From contig NW_003546843.1 in NCBI RefSeq assembly GCF_000090795.2, forward strand, positions 8,410-33,282: a DNA stretch of 24,873 nt, written 5' to 3'. Made by a program: the position numbers and the translations under genes. Shown here piece by piece: positions 1 through 8,535 of this stretch. The notes below the pieces were generated by a model. It saw only the letters and a program-made list of their open reading frames with translations. It did not search any database and was not told the DNA's origin. Numbering within the stretch: position 1 is the first letter of the stretch; each line of letters begins with the position of its first letter. This DNA is from Amphimedon queenslandica. Taxonomy: Eukaryota; Porifera; Demospongiae; Haplosclerida; Niphatidae.

Positions 1-38
1 ACTAAATACTAAACACTAAACCCTAAACCCTAAACCCT
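1..38. repeat. Short CCCTAAA telomere-like run
   Basis: The window opens with degenerate CTAAA-spaced units that become three consecutive CCCTAAA heptamers. CCCTAAA/TTTAGGG is the plant-type telomere unit; animals normally use the hexamer CCCTAA. The run is short and imperfect, so it is more likely an interstitial telomere-like tract or low-complexity DNA than a chromosome end. The upstream side is outside the window. Confidence 0.5.
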
Positions 39-1439
39 CACAGCCTACTTGAGTTTTTGTGCATTTTATGAAAATTTACATAATAATAAGATCTTGTGAA
101 AAAGAAGTGTCCTTTGTCAGCCTCATCCTCCCATTACAGCACTTAGGACAGTCATGATCAGTAAAGTCTCCTAGCACCCCTTTCCTTCACAGCCATTTGC
201 ATATCTCTTGTCTTGGCTTGCTGCATATAGCATAAATGTCATCTAGTACAATTGCATTGGTTAGAATGAAAATGGTCGCCATTTTGTTTTTGGATCACGT
301 GATGTATGATTTGAATGTGGTGCTTGTGACGTATGTAACCACATCCTGTGACGCAAACACAGTAAAATGGTGAATTTGCTTGGGGCCAGTAAAGTGTAAT
401 CTACCCAAAATACATGTGACTAGAAACACAGTGAATCAGTAAAGTAAGCATTTCATCATAGCAATGAGAGTAGGAAAATGCATATAGTACTTGAGTCGAC
501 TGAAATAATTAAATGTATCAAAAAATAACTGTAAACTGTAGAGTCTATGATAGGGGAAATTGGAAGAGAAAGACAGAAACGAGAAAAGAAAGGCGAAACC
601 GTAATGTAATTGTTATCACTACAGCAAGAGAAAAAAAAGTTCATTAGAAAAATGTTTTTATGTAGCAATCTAGACATGGTTATGCATTTCATCATAATAA
701 TAAAGACTCAGAAACACCAAAAAGGGAAAGGATTCAATATTATGCAATATTTGAAATGTAAATGTAAAAGCACAATAATAGAAAGTTTTGAAATGTAGAG
801 TGATCTATACAGCAAAATAAATAATAAAGAACAGAATCATTAATAATAATTATAAATATGAAAAAAGTCTACCATATATTGTCACAAGCCTAATTGCATA
901 TAATAATAACTTATTAAACAAGACTCGAATATACATTTAGCAAACAAAATTTTACTTTTGTCCTTTTTATAATGTGCTCCTTCGCCATATTGTTCATATT
1001 TGTTTCTGTATAATTAATTATTTTAATTTCATTTGTACTAAAATCAGTATAATGATATTTTGGTGGGAATTAAAGTAGGCAAATTTGGCATTTTGATAGC
1101 CTTTTACCTGCCATTATACTCATGGTCAATGGCTTGTGGCCAATAATACACCAAATTAAAATTTGCCAATCACCAAAATCTAGCAATTCACCAAATTTAA
1201 CTCCCTCAAAAAGTTCCTGCTATTCCATAACGTGCTATTATGGTATTTGATAAAAGAAACATATCGAAAGTTTCTTTTCTCTACAGTACTTAGACAAAAA
1301 TATCCTCTGGTTACTGAGGAACTTCTATATTAGCCAAACAAAAATAAAGAAATGACTGTGTATGCAAGCCTAAAGTGTCAACTTCACTATGACAGCACAT
1401 GTCTCATGTATTCACCATGTCAAAGAATGTGCTAAAAGA
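39..1439. other. AT-rich non-coding stretch
   Basis: I see no convincing gene here. The short open frames at 456-695 and 610-798 are low-complexity and lack recognisable motifs. The 5' exons of the decayed transposon-like gene that follows could lie in the last few hundred bases, but I could not recognise them. A perfect 10-bp palindrome containing CACGTG occurs near 294-303 and is probably chance. Confidence 0.5.
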
Positions 1440-1517
1440 ACATTCAACATGTCGTGACAGTGCTACCTGCCTTGCATTGAAAAAATGAAGCCTAAGCCTG
1501 ATTTGTGTGCCACTGAG

Positions 1518-1570
1518 GTAAGAGGTAAATTAGTACCATAGTAACACAATATTCTACTTATTATTTTCAG
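1518..1570 (+). other. 53-bp intron in the decayed CGIFGVCC/DNCTGQ gene
   Basis: The intron starts GTAAGAGG and ends with a pyrimidine-rich tract and CAG. It separates the MKPKPDLC segment from the lysine-rich segment that begins GAAATGCAAAAGGC. The small size fits genomes with very compact introns and argues that this is a spliced gene copy, not a processed retrocopy. Confidence 0.6.
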
Positions 1571-2094
1571 GAAATGCAAAAGGCACTACATGACTGAAGT
1601 CTTGTTAAAAAGAAAAGGAAGTACTATAAGGATATATTAAAAGAGGCATAATTATTGTTAAAAGGGCTGTATACTGATGCAGCAGATAATTACAATCCAT
1701 CATTAAGAAGGCCACTTGCCATGTTAAATATTGTAGCACAATAAAGCATTGAGTATGCTCAAGTGGTAACATCTGATGATATTGAAGTGTATATACCTTG
1801 CTTACTTTTTCAATGGGTTCACCATCCTTCAAGTCCACTACAAGCAGGTCAAATTTTTTTCTTACTCCCAGCAAGAGCAGATAATCACCTACTCTTGCTC
1901 CCAGAAAATGTGGGATATTTGGGGTGTGCTGTGCAGCTAACCCTCAAATGGTTCATTTCTTGATCGATGAATCATTTAACACTGGTAAAGAGCCAGATCC
2001 TGTCATAAGCATGGTACACTTTTATTTCAAGAATCATGGCCTCAACTCAGTCAATATTCATTTCAATGCTGACAACTGCACAGGGCAACATTAA

Positions 2095-2169
2095 GTAAAA
2101 GTTATTGAAATAAGTATAATGCATGCACAACTATGTAACATTTAAAATATAATTGTTTATTTACTTTAG
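2095..2169 (+). other. 75-bp probable intron
   Basis: GTAAAAG follows the DNCTGQH codons, and TTTACTTTAG precedes the YLIWKVITG exon. The join lacks several residues that the family usually has after DNCTGQ, so the exact splice site is uncertain or the exon has lost bases. Confidence 0.5.
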
Positions 2170-2273
2170 TACCTCATATGGAAAGTAATCACAGGACTTA
2201 ATGCGTCCATTTCAATATCTTTTCTGCGAGTTAGGCACAAAAATTTCTCCAGATTGGTACTTTGGCCTTTTAA

Positions 2274-3030
2274 GGTACAACGGGCTGAACGCACAATTTA
2301 AATTTCGAAACACAAATTGTTTTTTTAATACTTTTTCTACAATATATATTTTTTTCAATTTTTTTCTCAATAGTGAGATTCAATAAACTTTACTAAACTT
2401 TGTAAAATGGATGAAAACTGAGTAAAGAATTCTTGAACATGATGAGAGTACTTTAATTTTTAGTAACATCATTGTGTTCATAATATTATTTTCTATTGAC
2501 GTATGTGGCATCATTTGGCAAAAGTTTTTCAAGTTTTGCAAAATGGGCTGCAATCTCTCATAAAGTTTTGTTGACTTTCAAACATCAGTGTATCACAAAA
2601 GCATTTACTGCATACAAACTTGATTGAGTGTTTGCCTTCATTATGCCATGATTGCAAGCTTTAGAGCTTCGTAGAGCATGCATTCACCAGATGAAACAGC
2701 TAAATAAACAATAGTCAGGAAATACATACTGGTGGCCATTTTTATTAATGGTTTGACTAATATGATGTCATAACTTAACTTTACCTTGCAATTAATTTTT
2801 CCTGCCAGTTTTATAATATTCGGAGGTATTCAGAAATGACACAAGATCAAAGATGGCTTATAAAGTATAAAAAGTTATGCAGGAATTTCTTTTAATATTA
2901 AAAGTTAAATGATCTATAACTTCTAAACAGTGCGTAGTAAAAATTTTAAAATAACACAAGTATTACAACTTTTTCTTTACTATAAAATGGCAGCAATTAA
3001 AAAAATATTAAAATTTCATCCAAAAGTACC
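2274..3030. mobile_element. 757-bp non-autonomous DNA element with TTAA target site
   Basis: The element starts GGTACAACGGG and ends CCAAAAGTACC, so the outermost GGTAC is inverted. It is flanked directly by TTAA at 2270-2273 and 3031-3034. The insertion point is exact: upstream codons read ...FGLL and downstream codons read QTFRKVEV. Removing the element plus one TTAA keeps the frame, with a lysine codon at the junction. It encodes no recognisable protein. TTAA duplication is typical of the piggyBac and Kolobok superfamilies; I cannot tell which from a 5-bp inverted end. Related fragments lie at 4459-4630 (inverted) and 10991-11161 (direct). Confidence 0.8.
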
Positions 3031-3649
3031 TTAAAGCAAACATTCCGTAAAGTTGAGGTGCACTCATTGGAGGACTTTGTTTAAGTTGTAGAACAATCAT
3101 CTGCTGTTAACAAAGCCCAACCAGTAGGAAGTGGCAATGGTGAACTCAATGTAGAAACATTTGACTGGTCAAGTGACTTTGCTACATTATTCAAGAAAGT
3201 AAAAGGCATCAAAGTCCTTCAACACTTTTTGTAAATGCAACCTCACTTGATTTAGTTGCAGCCCATTGAATTTGCTGAAAGTAGACGCTCAAATAATGGA
3301 AGATGATTTACCTAATGTATTACCACCAAAGGGTATGTCAAGTAAAAGGAAATGGTACCTTCATTAAATAATAGTTTATACAAATTGAAAGATAAAACCT
3401 GCCAACTTCCTGATGCATCTCAACCAATGAGATTATCCCAACAATTAGCACTAGATGTAGATGATCCACCAGACCTCACAATGGATATCAAAGTACCACA
3501 TTCTCCAAGGCAATCTTTAGAACCACCTGCAACACAAAGAAAATGTGGTAATTGTGATCGATTCGGTCGTAATAGAACTTGTCCATGCAATCGGTAAATG
3601 AATAACAGAAAAGAGTTTGTGTAATGCACATGCTTTACTTCGCTTTCAA

Positions 3650-3872
3650 CGTGAGAGGAACTAGCTTGTTGACAACAAACTGACTAGTGATGCCCTGAAG
3701 CAGGAGTGGAACTAGTTTGAACACCCAAAAACTTGAACTATTGATCCCCTGAATAAGGAATGGAACTTCAAGCTATTGATCCCTTAAAGGAGAGGAACTC
3801 GTTTGTAAAACCTGCACAAACCAACTATGGATCTCTTTTTAAAAACAAAGGTGTGGAACTAGTTTGTGCGTG
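3650..3872 (+). repeat. Degenerate tandem repeat, about 50-bp period
   Basis: Five copies of a core resembling GGAACTAGTTTG occur near 3657, 3708, 3760, 3793 and 3854. Between them TTGATCCCCTGAA-like segments recur. The units differ in length and sequence, so this is an old minisatellite. It starts about 50 bp after the zinc-knuckle stop codon of the preceding relic gene. Confidence 0.6.
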
Positions 3873-4458
3873 AGACGTCCACATAAACACAAACACTCAT
3901 TTTTGTTAAAATATTTTATTGTCTATAAAGTAACTAAATTACTGCAAACTTTGATGACATTTTACACCAGTAGAACATTGGATGCAACATCCAATAACTA
4001 AGTTTACAGAAAATGAAGTGTTATTGAAGGTACATGCATCTCACATTGATTCCAAGATATATAGTAGTGTTGGAAGTACTTATAACTTCTAAGAATTTAA
4101 TCTAGATTTACCATGCAATGCTATCCAAAACAAAATCATTATTATAACAAAGGGTTAAGGAAAGAACAAAAGCATCATTCATTTAGCTTTTTGATTCAAT
4201 ACTAGTTACCTGAGAAACACAGTGAAGCAACAATTGGAACCAAATCTGGCCAAAATAAACCACTGACGATAAGTACCAACTCCTAGCTGCAATCTCCCTA
4301 AAAGAGCCTTTGACTAACAGAAAGTGACATTTCAGGAGTTCTTAACGCTGTTCTCCCATAGAATATTAAGACCAGCAGACCATACCAGCCAAGTTTAAAT
4401 TAATTTAATATAACAGTCCACTGGTAAATTGCGATATATCTGGTATTGACTCTATTAA
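3873..4458. other. AT-rich stretch without a recognised gene
   Basis: No open frame longer than about 60 codons and no family motif is visible on either strand. It lies between the minisatellite and the inverted TTAA-element fragment. Confidence 0.5.
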
Positions 4459-4630
4459 GGAACTTTGGATGAAATTTTAAAATTTTTTTAATTATTGCCA
4501 TTTTAAAGGAAATAAAAAGTTGTACAACTTGTGCTTGTTTTAAACTTTTACAATGAACTGTTTAGAAGTTATAAATCATTGAACTTTAAATATTAAAAAA
4601 ATTGCTGCATAACTTTTCATACTTTATGAA
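4459..4630 (-). mobile_element. Inverted fragment of the TTAA element
   Basis: This segment begins right after TTAA (4455-4458) with GGAACTTTGGATGAAATTTT. Its reverse complement matches about 170 bp of the right end of the 2274-3030 element (about 2858-3030), including a shared AACTTCTAAACAGT block. Homology stops near 4630 without an obvious second end, so the copy is truncated. Confidence 0.7.
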
Positions 4631-4984
4631 CTTGTTGTAATTACTAAGCAAATTTATTCCCTTTTTTCATTGTAGATTCAGTTGCAGTTGAAGCTGATAT
4701 TCTCATTTGCCTTGTGTTCAGTGGCATTTGTCAGACATGGATTTAAACATATAAATAACCTGCAAATTTATCATTTTATTGATCGTGTGTCATAACACTA
4801 CTTTTTTCTATTACCTGATGGAGTTTCTTTTCGCTCATTTTGTAGTGATTTTTAAAATGCCATTTCAAGAAAGCCAAAGCATTAATGTTCAGCAATGAAT
4901 ATAGTTATTGCGCTAATGAATATACTTACGTTAACTATGAATATCATTAATTTTATGAATATAGTCTAATCTGACGTCAATTCT
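4631..4984. other. AT-rich stretch without a recognised gene
   Basis: Nothing recognisable is visible on either strand. Several ATGAATATA/TTAATG-like repeats occur near 4895-4965. Confidence 0.4.
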
Positions 4985-5585
4985 CTTTTGTAGTGTACTA
5001 ATGTATCTTTCTGACCCTCCCTTTGAATACGAGTAACTAATAATAATAATAATGATAATCATAATAATAATAACAACAACAATTTAATTACTAGGTGCAC
5101 TTCTCTTTCATGCTGTACAATCTTTCTGACTCTCTCTTTCTGTACGAATAACTAATAATGAAAATAATATCAACAATAAAAATAATAACAACAACAATTT
5201 AAATACCTGGTTCACTTCTTTTTTGTACTGTACAATCTTTCTGACTCTCTCTTTGTGTATGAGTAACTAATAATAAAAATAATAATAACAATATTAATAA
5301 TAACAACAACAACTTAATTACCCTGTGCATTTTGTACTGTACTATCTTTCTGACCCTCTCTTTCTTTACTAGTAACTAATAACAATAATAACAATAATTT
5401 AATTACCTGATACATTTCTCTTTCATACTGTACAATCTTTCCGACTCTCTTTGTTTACGAGTAACTAATAATAAAAATAACAATAACAATAATAATAACA
5501 ACAACTTAATTACCTGGTGCACTCCTCTTGTATTGTGCTATCTTTCAGACCCTCTCTTTGTTTACTAGTAACTAATAACAAGACT

Positions 5586-5985
5586 GGATAATTATTTAGG
5601 GAGAGGGTCTAACCTGCCTATATTCTCTGACACCACAGCGCGTATGTTTACATCCGTTTTTTGCAAGTGTACGGAGATAATCCCAGTAATTTTCAAAATT
5701 ATGGGTGTGGTTAATAAAATGGTGCCTGAAGCATGCAGGCAACTTTAAGACTTATATCTCCACTGTGAAGATCATGTAGTGTGAGAAATGAGGAGCATAC
5801 AGGAATATGTTCTTCTAATGGTTGGCTATTTCATATTTGCAGCTTTCAGACTTGGAATGAATAATTATAAGGACGCAAGAATGCCTACTTGGTGCTAATT
5901 ACCATGCTATCGTTGCTATGTAAACATACGCGCTGTGGTATGACAGATTATAGGCACGTTAGATACTCTCCCTAAATAATTATCC
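5586..5985. mobile_element. 400-bp inverted-repeat element (MITE), ACT flanks
   Basis: The ends are long inverted repeats of about 68 bp with about 8-10 mismatches. Both start GGATAATTATTTAGGGAGAG and extend through CCACAGCGCGTATGTTTACA. A 3-bp ACT flanks both sides (5583-5585 and 5986-5988). There is no coding capacity. Three-base duplications occur in PIF/Harbinger (TWA) and some CACTA elements; ACT does not settle the superfamily. It sits in the microsatellite part of a satellite unit. Confidence 0.85.
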
Positions 5986-6321
5986 ACTCTTGCTAATAAC
6001 AATAACAATAATAATAATAATAAAAACAATAATTTAATTACCTGCTGCACTTCTCTTTCATACTGTAAAATCTTTCTGACTCTCTCATTGTGTACGAGTA
6101 ACTAATAATAATATTAACAATAACAATAACAATAACAACAACAACTTAATTAGCTGGTGCACTCCTCTTTTGTACTTTACCATCTTTCTGACCCTCTCTC
6201 TGTGTACAAGTAAGTAATAACAATAATAATAATAATAACAACAATAACTTACTTATCTGGTGCACTACTGTACAATCTTTCTGACACTATCTATGTGTAT
6301 GAATAATTAATAATAATAGTA

Positions 6322-6718
6322 CTGTATTTCCTTATGTAAATGCCTAGGCGTTTATTTATTATAGAGACCCATTTGCCAGGCATTTAAATGAAGTAGGTGT
6401 TTATAAGAGGTGGGTGTTTATAACCAAAAATAATCCTTACCGCCATGTTTCAATAGACACAATGTGTAGTTTAAAACTGACATCAAAACTTCTATGAGTT
6501 TCCTTAGCCTTCTTAGCTGCAGCTGCCATTGTAGAATGTAGACCATGTAAGGTACATGTACCACGTGGATGGGGCAGGTGGGTGTGGTATAAGCTTTTAA
6601 TCAAGAATGGGTGTCTAAACAAGCATGGGCGTTTACTGTCAAAGTTATATGCTGTCTCTAGGCGTTTATACAGGCATGGGCGTTTATAGGGAGTAGGCGT
6701 TTCCACGAGGAAATACGG
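6322..6718. mobile_element. 397-bp Tc1/mariner-like MITE (TA flanks)
   Basis: The left end reads CTGTATTTCCTTATGTAAAT and the right end, reverse-complemented, reads CCGTATTTCCTCGTGGAAAC; the match continues through GCCTA. Both ends are flanked by TA (6320-6321 and 6719-6720), the target duplication of Tc1/mariner elements. Inside are several GGCGTTTAT / GGGCGTTTA motifs in one orientation near both ends. The 108-codon minus-strand frame overlapping it has no family features. Confidence 0.8.
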
Positions 6719-6911
6719 TATTAATAATAATAATAACAACAACAATTCAATTACCTGGTGCACTTCTCTTTTTCCCTGTAATATCTTTCTGACCCAATCC
6801 TTGTGTATGAGTAACTAATAATGATAGTAATGATAATAACTAATTACCTGGTTCACTCTCTTGTGTACAGTACCGTACTATCTCTCTGACCCTCTCTTTG
6901 TGTATGAGTAA

Positions 6912-6944
<33 letters not shown>

Positions 6945-7686
6945 ACAATAGTTTAATTACAAGGTGCACTTCTCTTTCGTACTGTAAAATCTTTCTGACT
7001 CTCTCCGAAGAACTAATAATGACAATAATAATAATAACAACAAGAACAAAAACAATTAAATTACCTAGTGCACTTCTCTTTTGTACTGTACTATATTTCT
7101 GACCCTCTCCTTGCGTACGAATAACTAATAATAACAGTAATAATAATATTAACAAAAACAATTTAATTACGTGGTGCACTTCTCTTTTGTACTGTACTTT
7201 CTTTCTGACCTTCTCTTTGTGCACAAGTAACTAATAATGATTATAATAATAATAATAACAACAAAAACAATTTAGTTACCTGGTACACTTCTCTTCTGTA
7301 CTGTATCTTTCTGATCCTCTCCTTGTGTACGAGTAACTAATATTGATAACAATGAACATAATAACAACAAGAACAACAACTTAATTACCTGGTGCACTCC
7401 TCTTTTGTACTGTACTATCTTCCTGACCCTCTCTTTGTATACGAGTAACTAATAACAACAATAATAATAAAGTAATAATAATAATAATAATAATAATAAA
7501 AACAACAATAATTTAATTACTAGGTGGACTTCTCTTTCGTACTGTACAATCTTTCTGACTCTCTCTTTGTGTACGAATAACTAATAATAATATTAATAAT
7601 AATAATAATAATAATAATAGGCTGTGGCTCCTGCGCTGTAAAACGGTTTCCTTTAACAACAGCTTATAGAGCCAGTAGGGGGCCTG

Positions 7687-7719
7687 GCCCCCTATAGGGG
7701 CTTCGCCCCTATATAGGAG
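7687..7719. other. GC-rich hairpin inside the 609-bp element
   Basis: TATAGGGGC, a TTC loop and GCCCCTATA form a perfect 9-bp stem. It overlaps a second palindrome, CCCCTATAGGGG. It is strikingly GC-rich against AT-rich surroundings, and could form a cruciform or an RNA hairpin. Confidence 0.7.
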
Positions 7720-7754
7720 CAATCATTATAATTATGACAACATGGTGAATTTTG

Positions 7755-7850
7755 GCAGTGAGATTGTGGTGGCACAGCGGGCAAGCTACAGGGAGCTGAA
7801 TGCTACATTTGGACGTAAGGCGGTGATGGTTCGAATCTCATTTATCTACA
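7755..7850 (+). promoter_or_regulatory. tRNA-like Pol III promoter (SINE-type head)
   Basis: TGGCACAGCGGG at 7770-7781 fits the A-box consensus TRGCNNAGYNGG exactly, and GGTTCGAATC at 7828-7837 fits the B box. The 58-bp spacing is what a class II tRNA (Ser/Leu, with a long variable arm) would give. The T-stem pairs poorly and no clean cloverleaf forms, so it is not a functional tRNA gene. A tRNA-derived SINE or a tRNA-like promoter captured by the surrounding element is more likely. Confidence 0.65.
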
Positions 7851-7899
7851 TTTTTACTGTTATTACTTACATAAAATTTCATTTTTACCTTTTCCACTA

Positions 7900-8036
7900 G
7901 GTTAGGAGTCCCCTAGTTAGCATGTCCCATAGTTATGTTAGGAGTCCCATAGTTAGCTATTGTTTTTAGGGTTTAGGGGTTAGAGTGGCGGTTTTTTTAG
8001 AGCGTCACTAGTCACTTTAGGAGTCCCCTAGTTATG
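7900..8036 (+). repeat. Repeated TTAGGAGTCCC-TAGTTA motif
   Basis: GTTAGGAGTCCCCTAGTTA, GTTAGGAGTCCCATAGTTAG and TTAGGAGTCCCCTAGTTATG occur within about 135 bp, plus a shorter relative (GTCCCATAGTTATG). Each unit is partly palindromic. A telomere-like TTTAGGGTTTAGGGGTTAG tract lies between them near 7965-7983. The block lies within the 609-bp element. Confidence 0.6.
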
Positions 8037-8535
8037 TTCCCAAGGTCGGGTATACGGTTTAGTTTTTTCTATTTTAGAGTGTCCTCCAGTTCAGGAATCC
8101 ACGATAAAAACTATGTTCAAATTTGCATTTATGCGCATGCGCACAAGGTTATTTTACAGAGAAAAACGGGATGCCAGCTCATTAAGCACTTCGCAACAGA
8201 AACCGTTTACGGTTCTGTAGTCACTGCCATAATAATAATAATAATTATAATAATAATAGTAATAACAACAACAACAATTGAATTACCTGGTGCAATTCTC
8301 TGTTGTACTCAATCTTTCTGATTCTCTCCTAGTGTACGAGTAACTAATAATGATAATAACAATAATAATAATAATAATAGCAACAACAACAGTTTAATTA
8401 CCTGGTGCACTTCTTTTTCGTATTGTATGTTTCTGACTCTCTTTTTGTGTACGAGTAACTAATAATAAATATAATATTAATAGCAACAACAACTTAATTA
8501 CCTGGTGCACTCCTCTTTTGTACTGTAGTATCTTT

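Larger units (their letters stand above)
1440..3597 (+). pseudogene. Decayed multi-exon transposon-like gene (CGIFGVCC / DNCTGQ family)
   Basis: Pieces in all three forward frames line up with one protein family that I recognise from repetitive uncharacterised genes of cnidarians and sponges; its biochemical role is not established. In order: MKPKPDLC near 1485-1510; an intron at 1518-1570; a lysine-rich helix-like part; VHHPSSPLQAGQIFF near 1808-1855; CGIFGVCC and FLIDESFNTGK near 1906-1985; FNADNCTGQ near 2062-2088; an intron at about 2095-2169; YLIWKVITG, then SPDWYFGLL up to 2272. A 757-bp insertion follows, then FRKVEVHSLEDF, NVETFDWSSDF, VKGIKVLQHF, LPNVLPPKGMSSKRKWYLH (to about 3368) and a C-terminal cysteine cluster CGNCDRFGRNRTCPC (to 3597). 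There are frameshifts near 1850, 2245 and 3365, an extra 33 bp near 1871-1905, and in-frame stops, so it is dead. The aspartate/asparagine-rich motif suggests an RNase H-fold nuclease or transposase core, which is inference. Confidence 0.75.
7620..8228. mobile_element. 609-bp inverted-repeat element carrying a tRNA-like segment
   Basis: The left end GGCTGTGGCTCCTGCGCTGT followed by AAAACGGTTTC matches the reverse complement of the right end GGCAGTGACTACAGAACCGT followed by AAACGGTTTC: about 24 of 31 positions with one gap. The flanks are (AAT)n on both sides, so the target duplication cannot be read. The interior holds a perfect hairpin, Pol III-like A and B boxes, and several copies of TTAGGAGTCCCCTAGTTA. 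The superfamily is not assigned. Confidence 0.7.
4985..8535 (+). repeat. Satellite-like tandem array with embedded (AAT/AAC)n
   Basis: About 20 units of roughly 90-115 bp are present. Each has TTAATTACCTGGTGCACT, then TCTCTTTTGTACTGTAC, then ATCTTTCTGAC, CTCTCTTTGTGTACGAG and TAACTAATAATA, followed by a variable (AAT)n(AAC)n tract. Unit starts are near 5088, 5198, 5313, 5398, 5506, 6035, 6146, 6249, 6748, 6841, 6953, 7066, 7163, 7271, 7381, 7513, 8280, 8395 and 8495, with a partial unit at 4985. The array is interrupted by three inverted-repeat elements (5586-5985, 6322-6718, 7620-8228). Poly-leucine open frames on the minus strand are only translated microsatellite. Confidence 0.9.

Noticed and set aside
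6437..6763. 108-codon minus-strand frame
   Set aside because: It lies across the TA-flanked MITE and satellite sequence and shows no family motif; repeated KRPCL-like words come from the element's internal repeats.
6853..7722. Minus-strand open frames with long leucine/isoleucine runs (6853-7224, 7513-7722), resembling membrane proteins
   Set aside because: They are translations of the (AAT/AAC)n tracts and repeat units; the apparent hydrophobic segments repeat with the satellite period.
7770..7837. A functional tRNA gene
   Set aside because: A and B boxes match, but the acceptor and T stems do not pair and no clean cloverleaf can be drawn; a tRNA-derived promoter is a better description.
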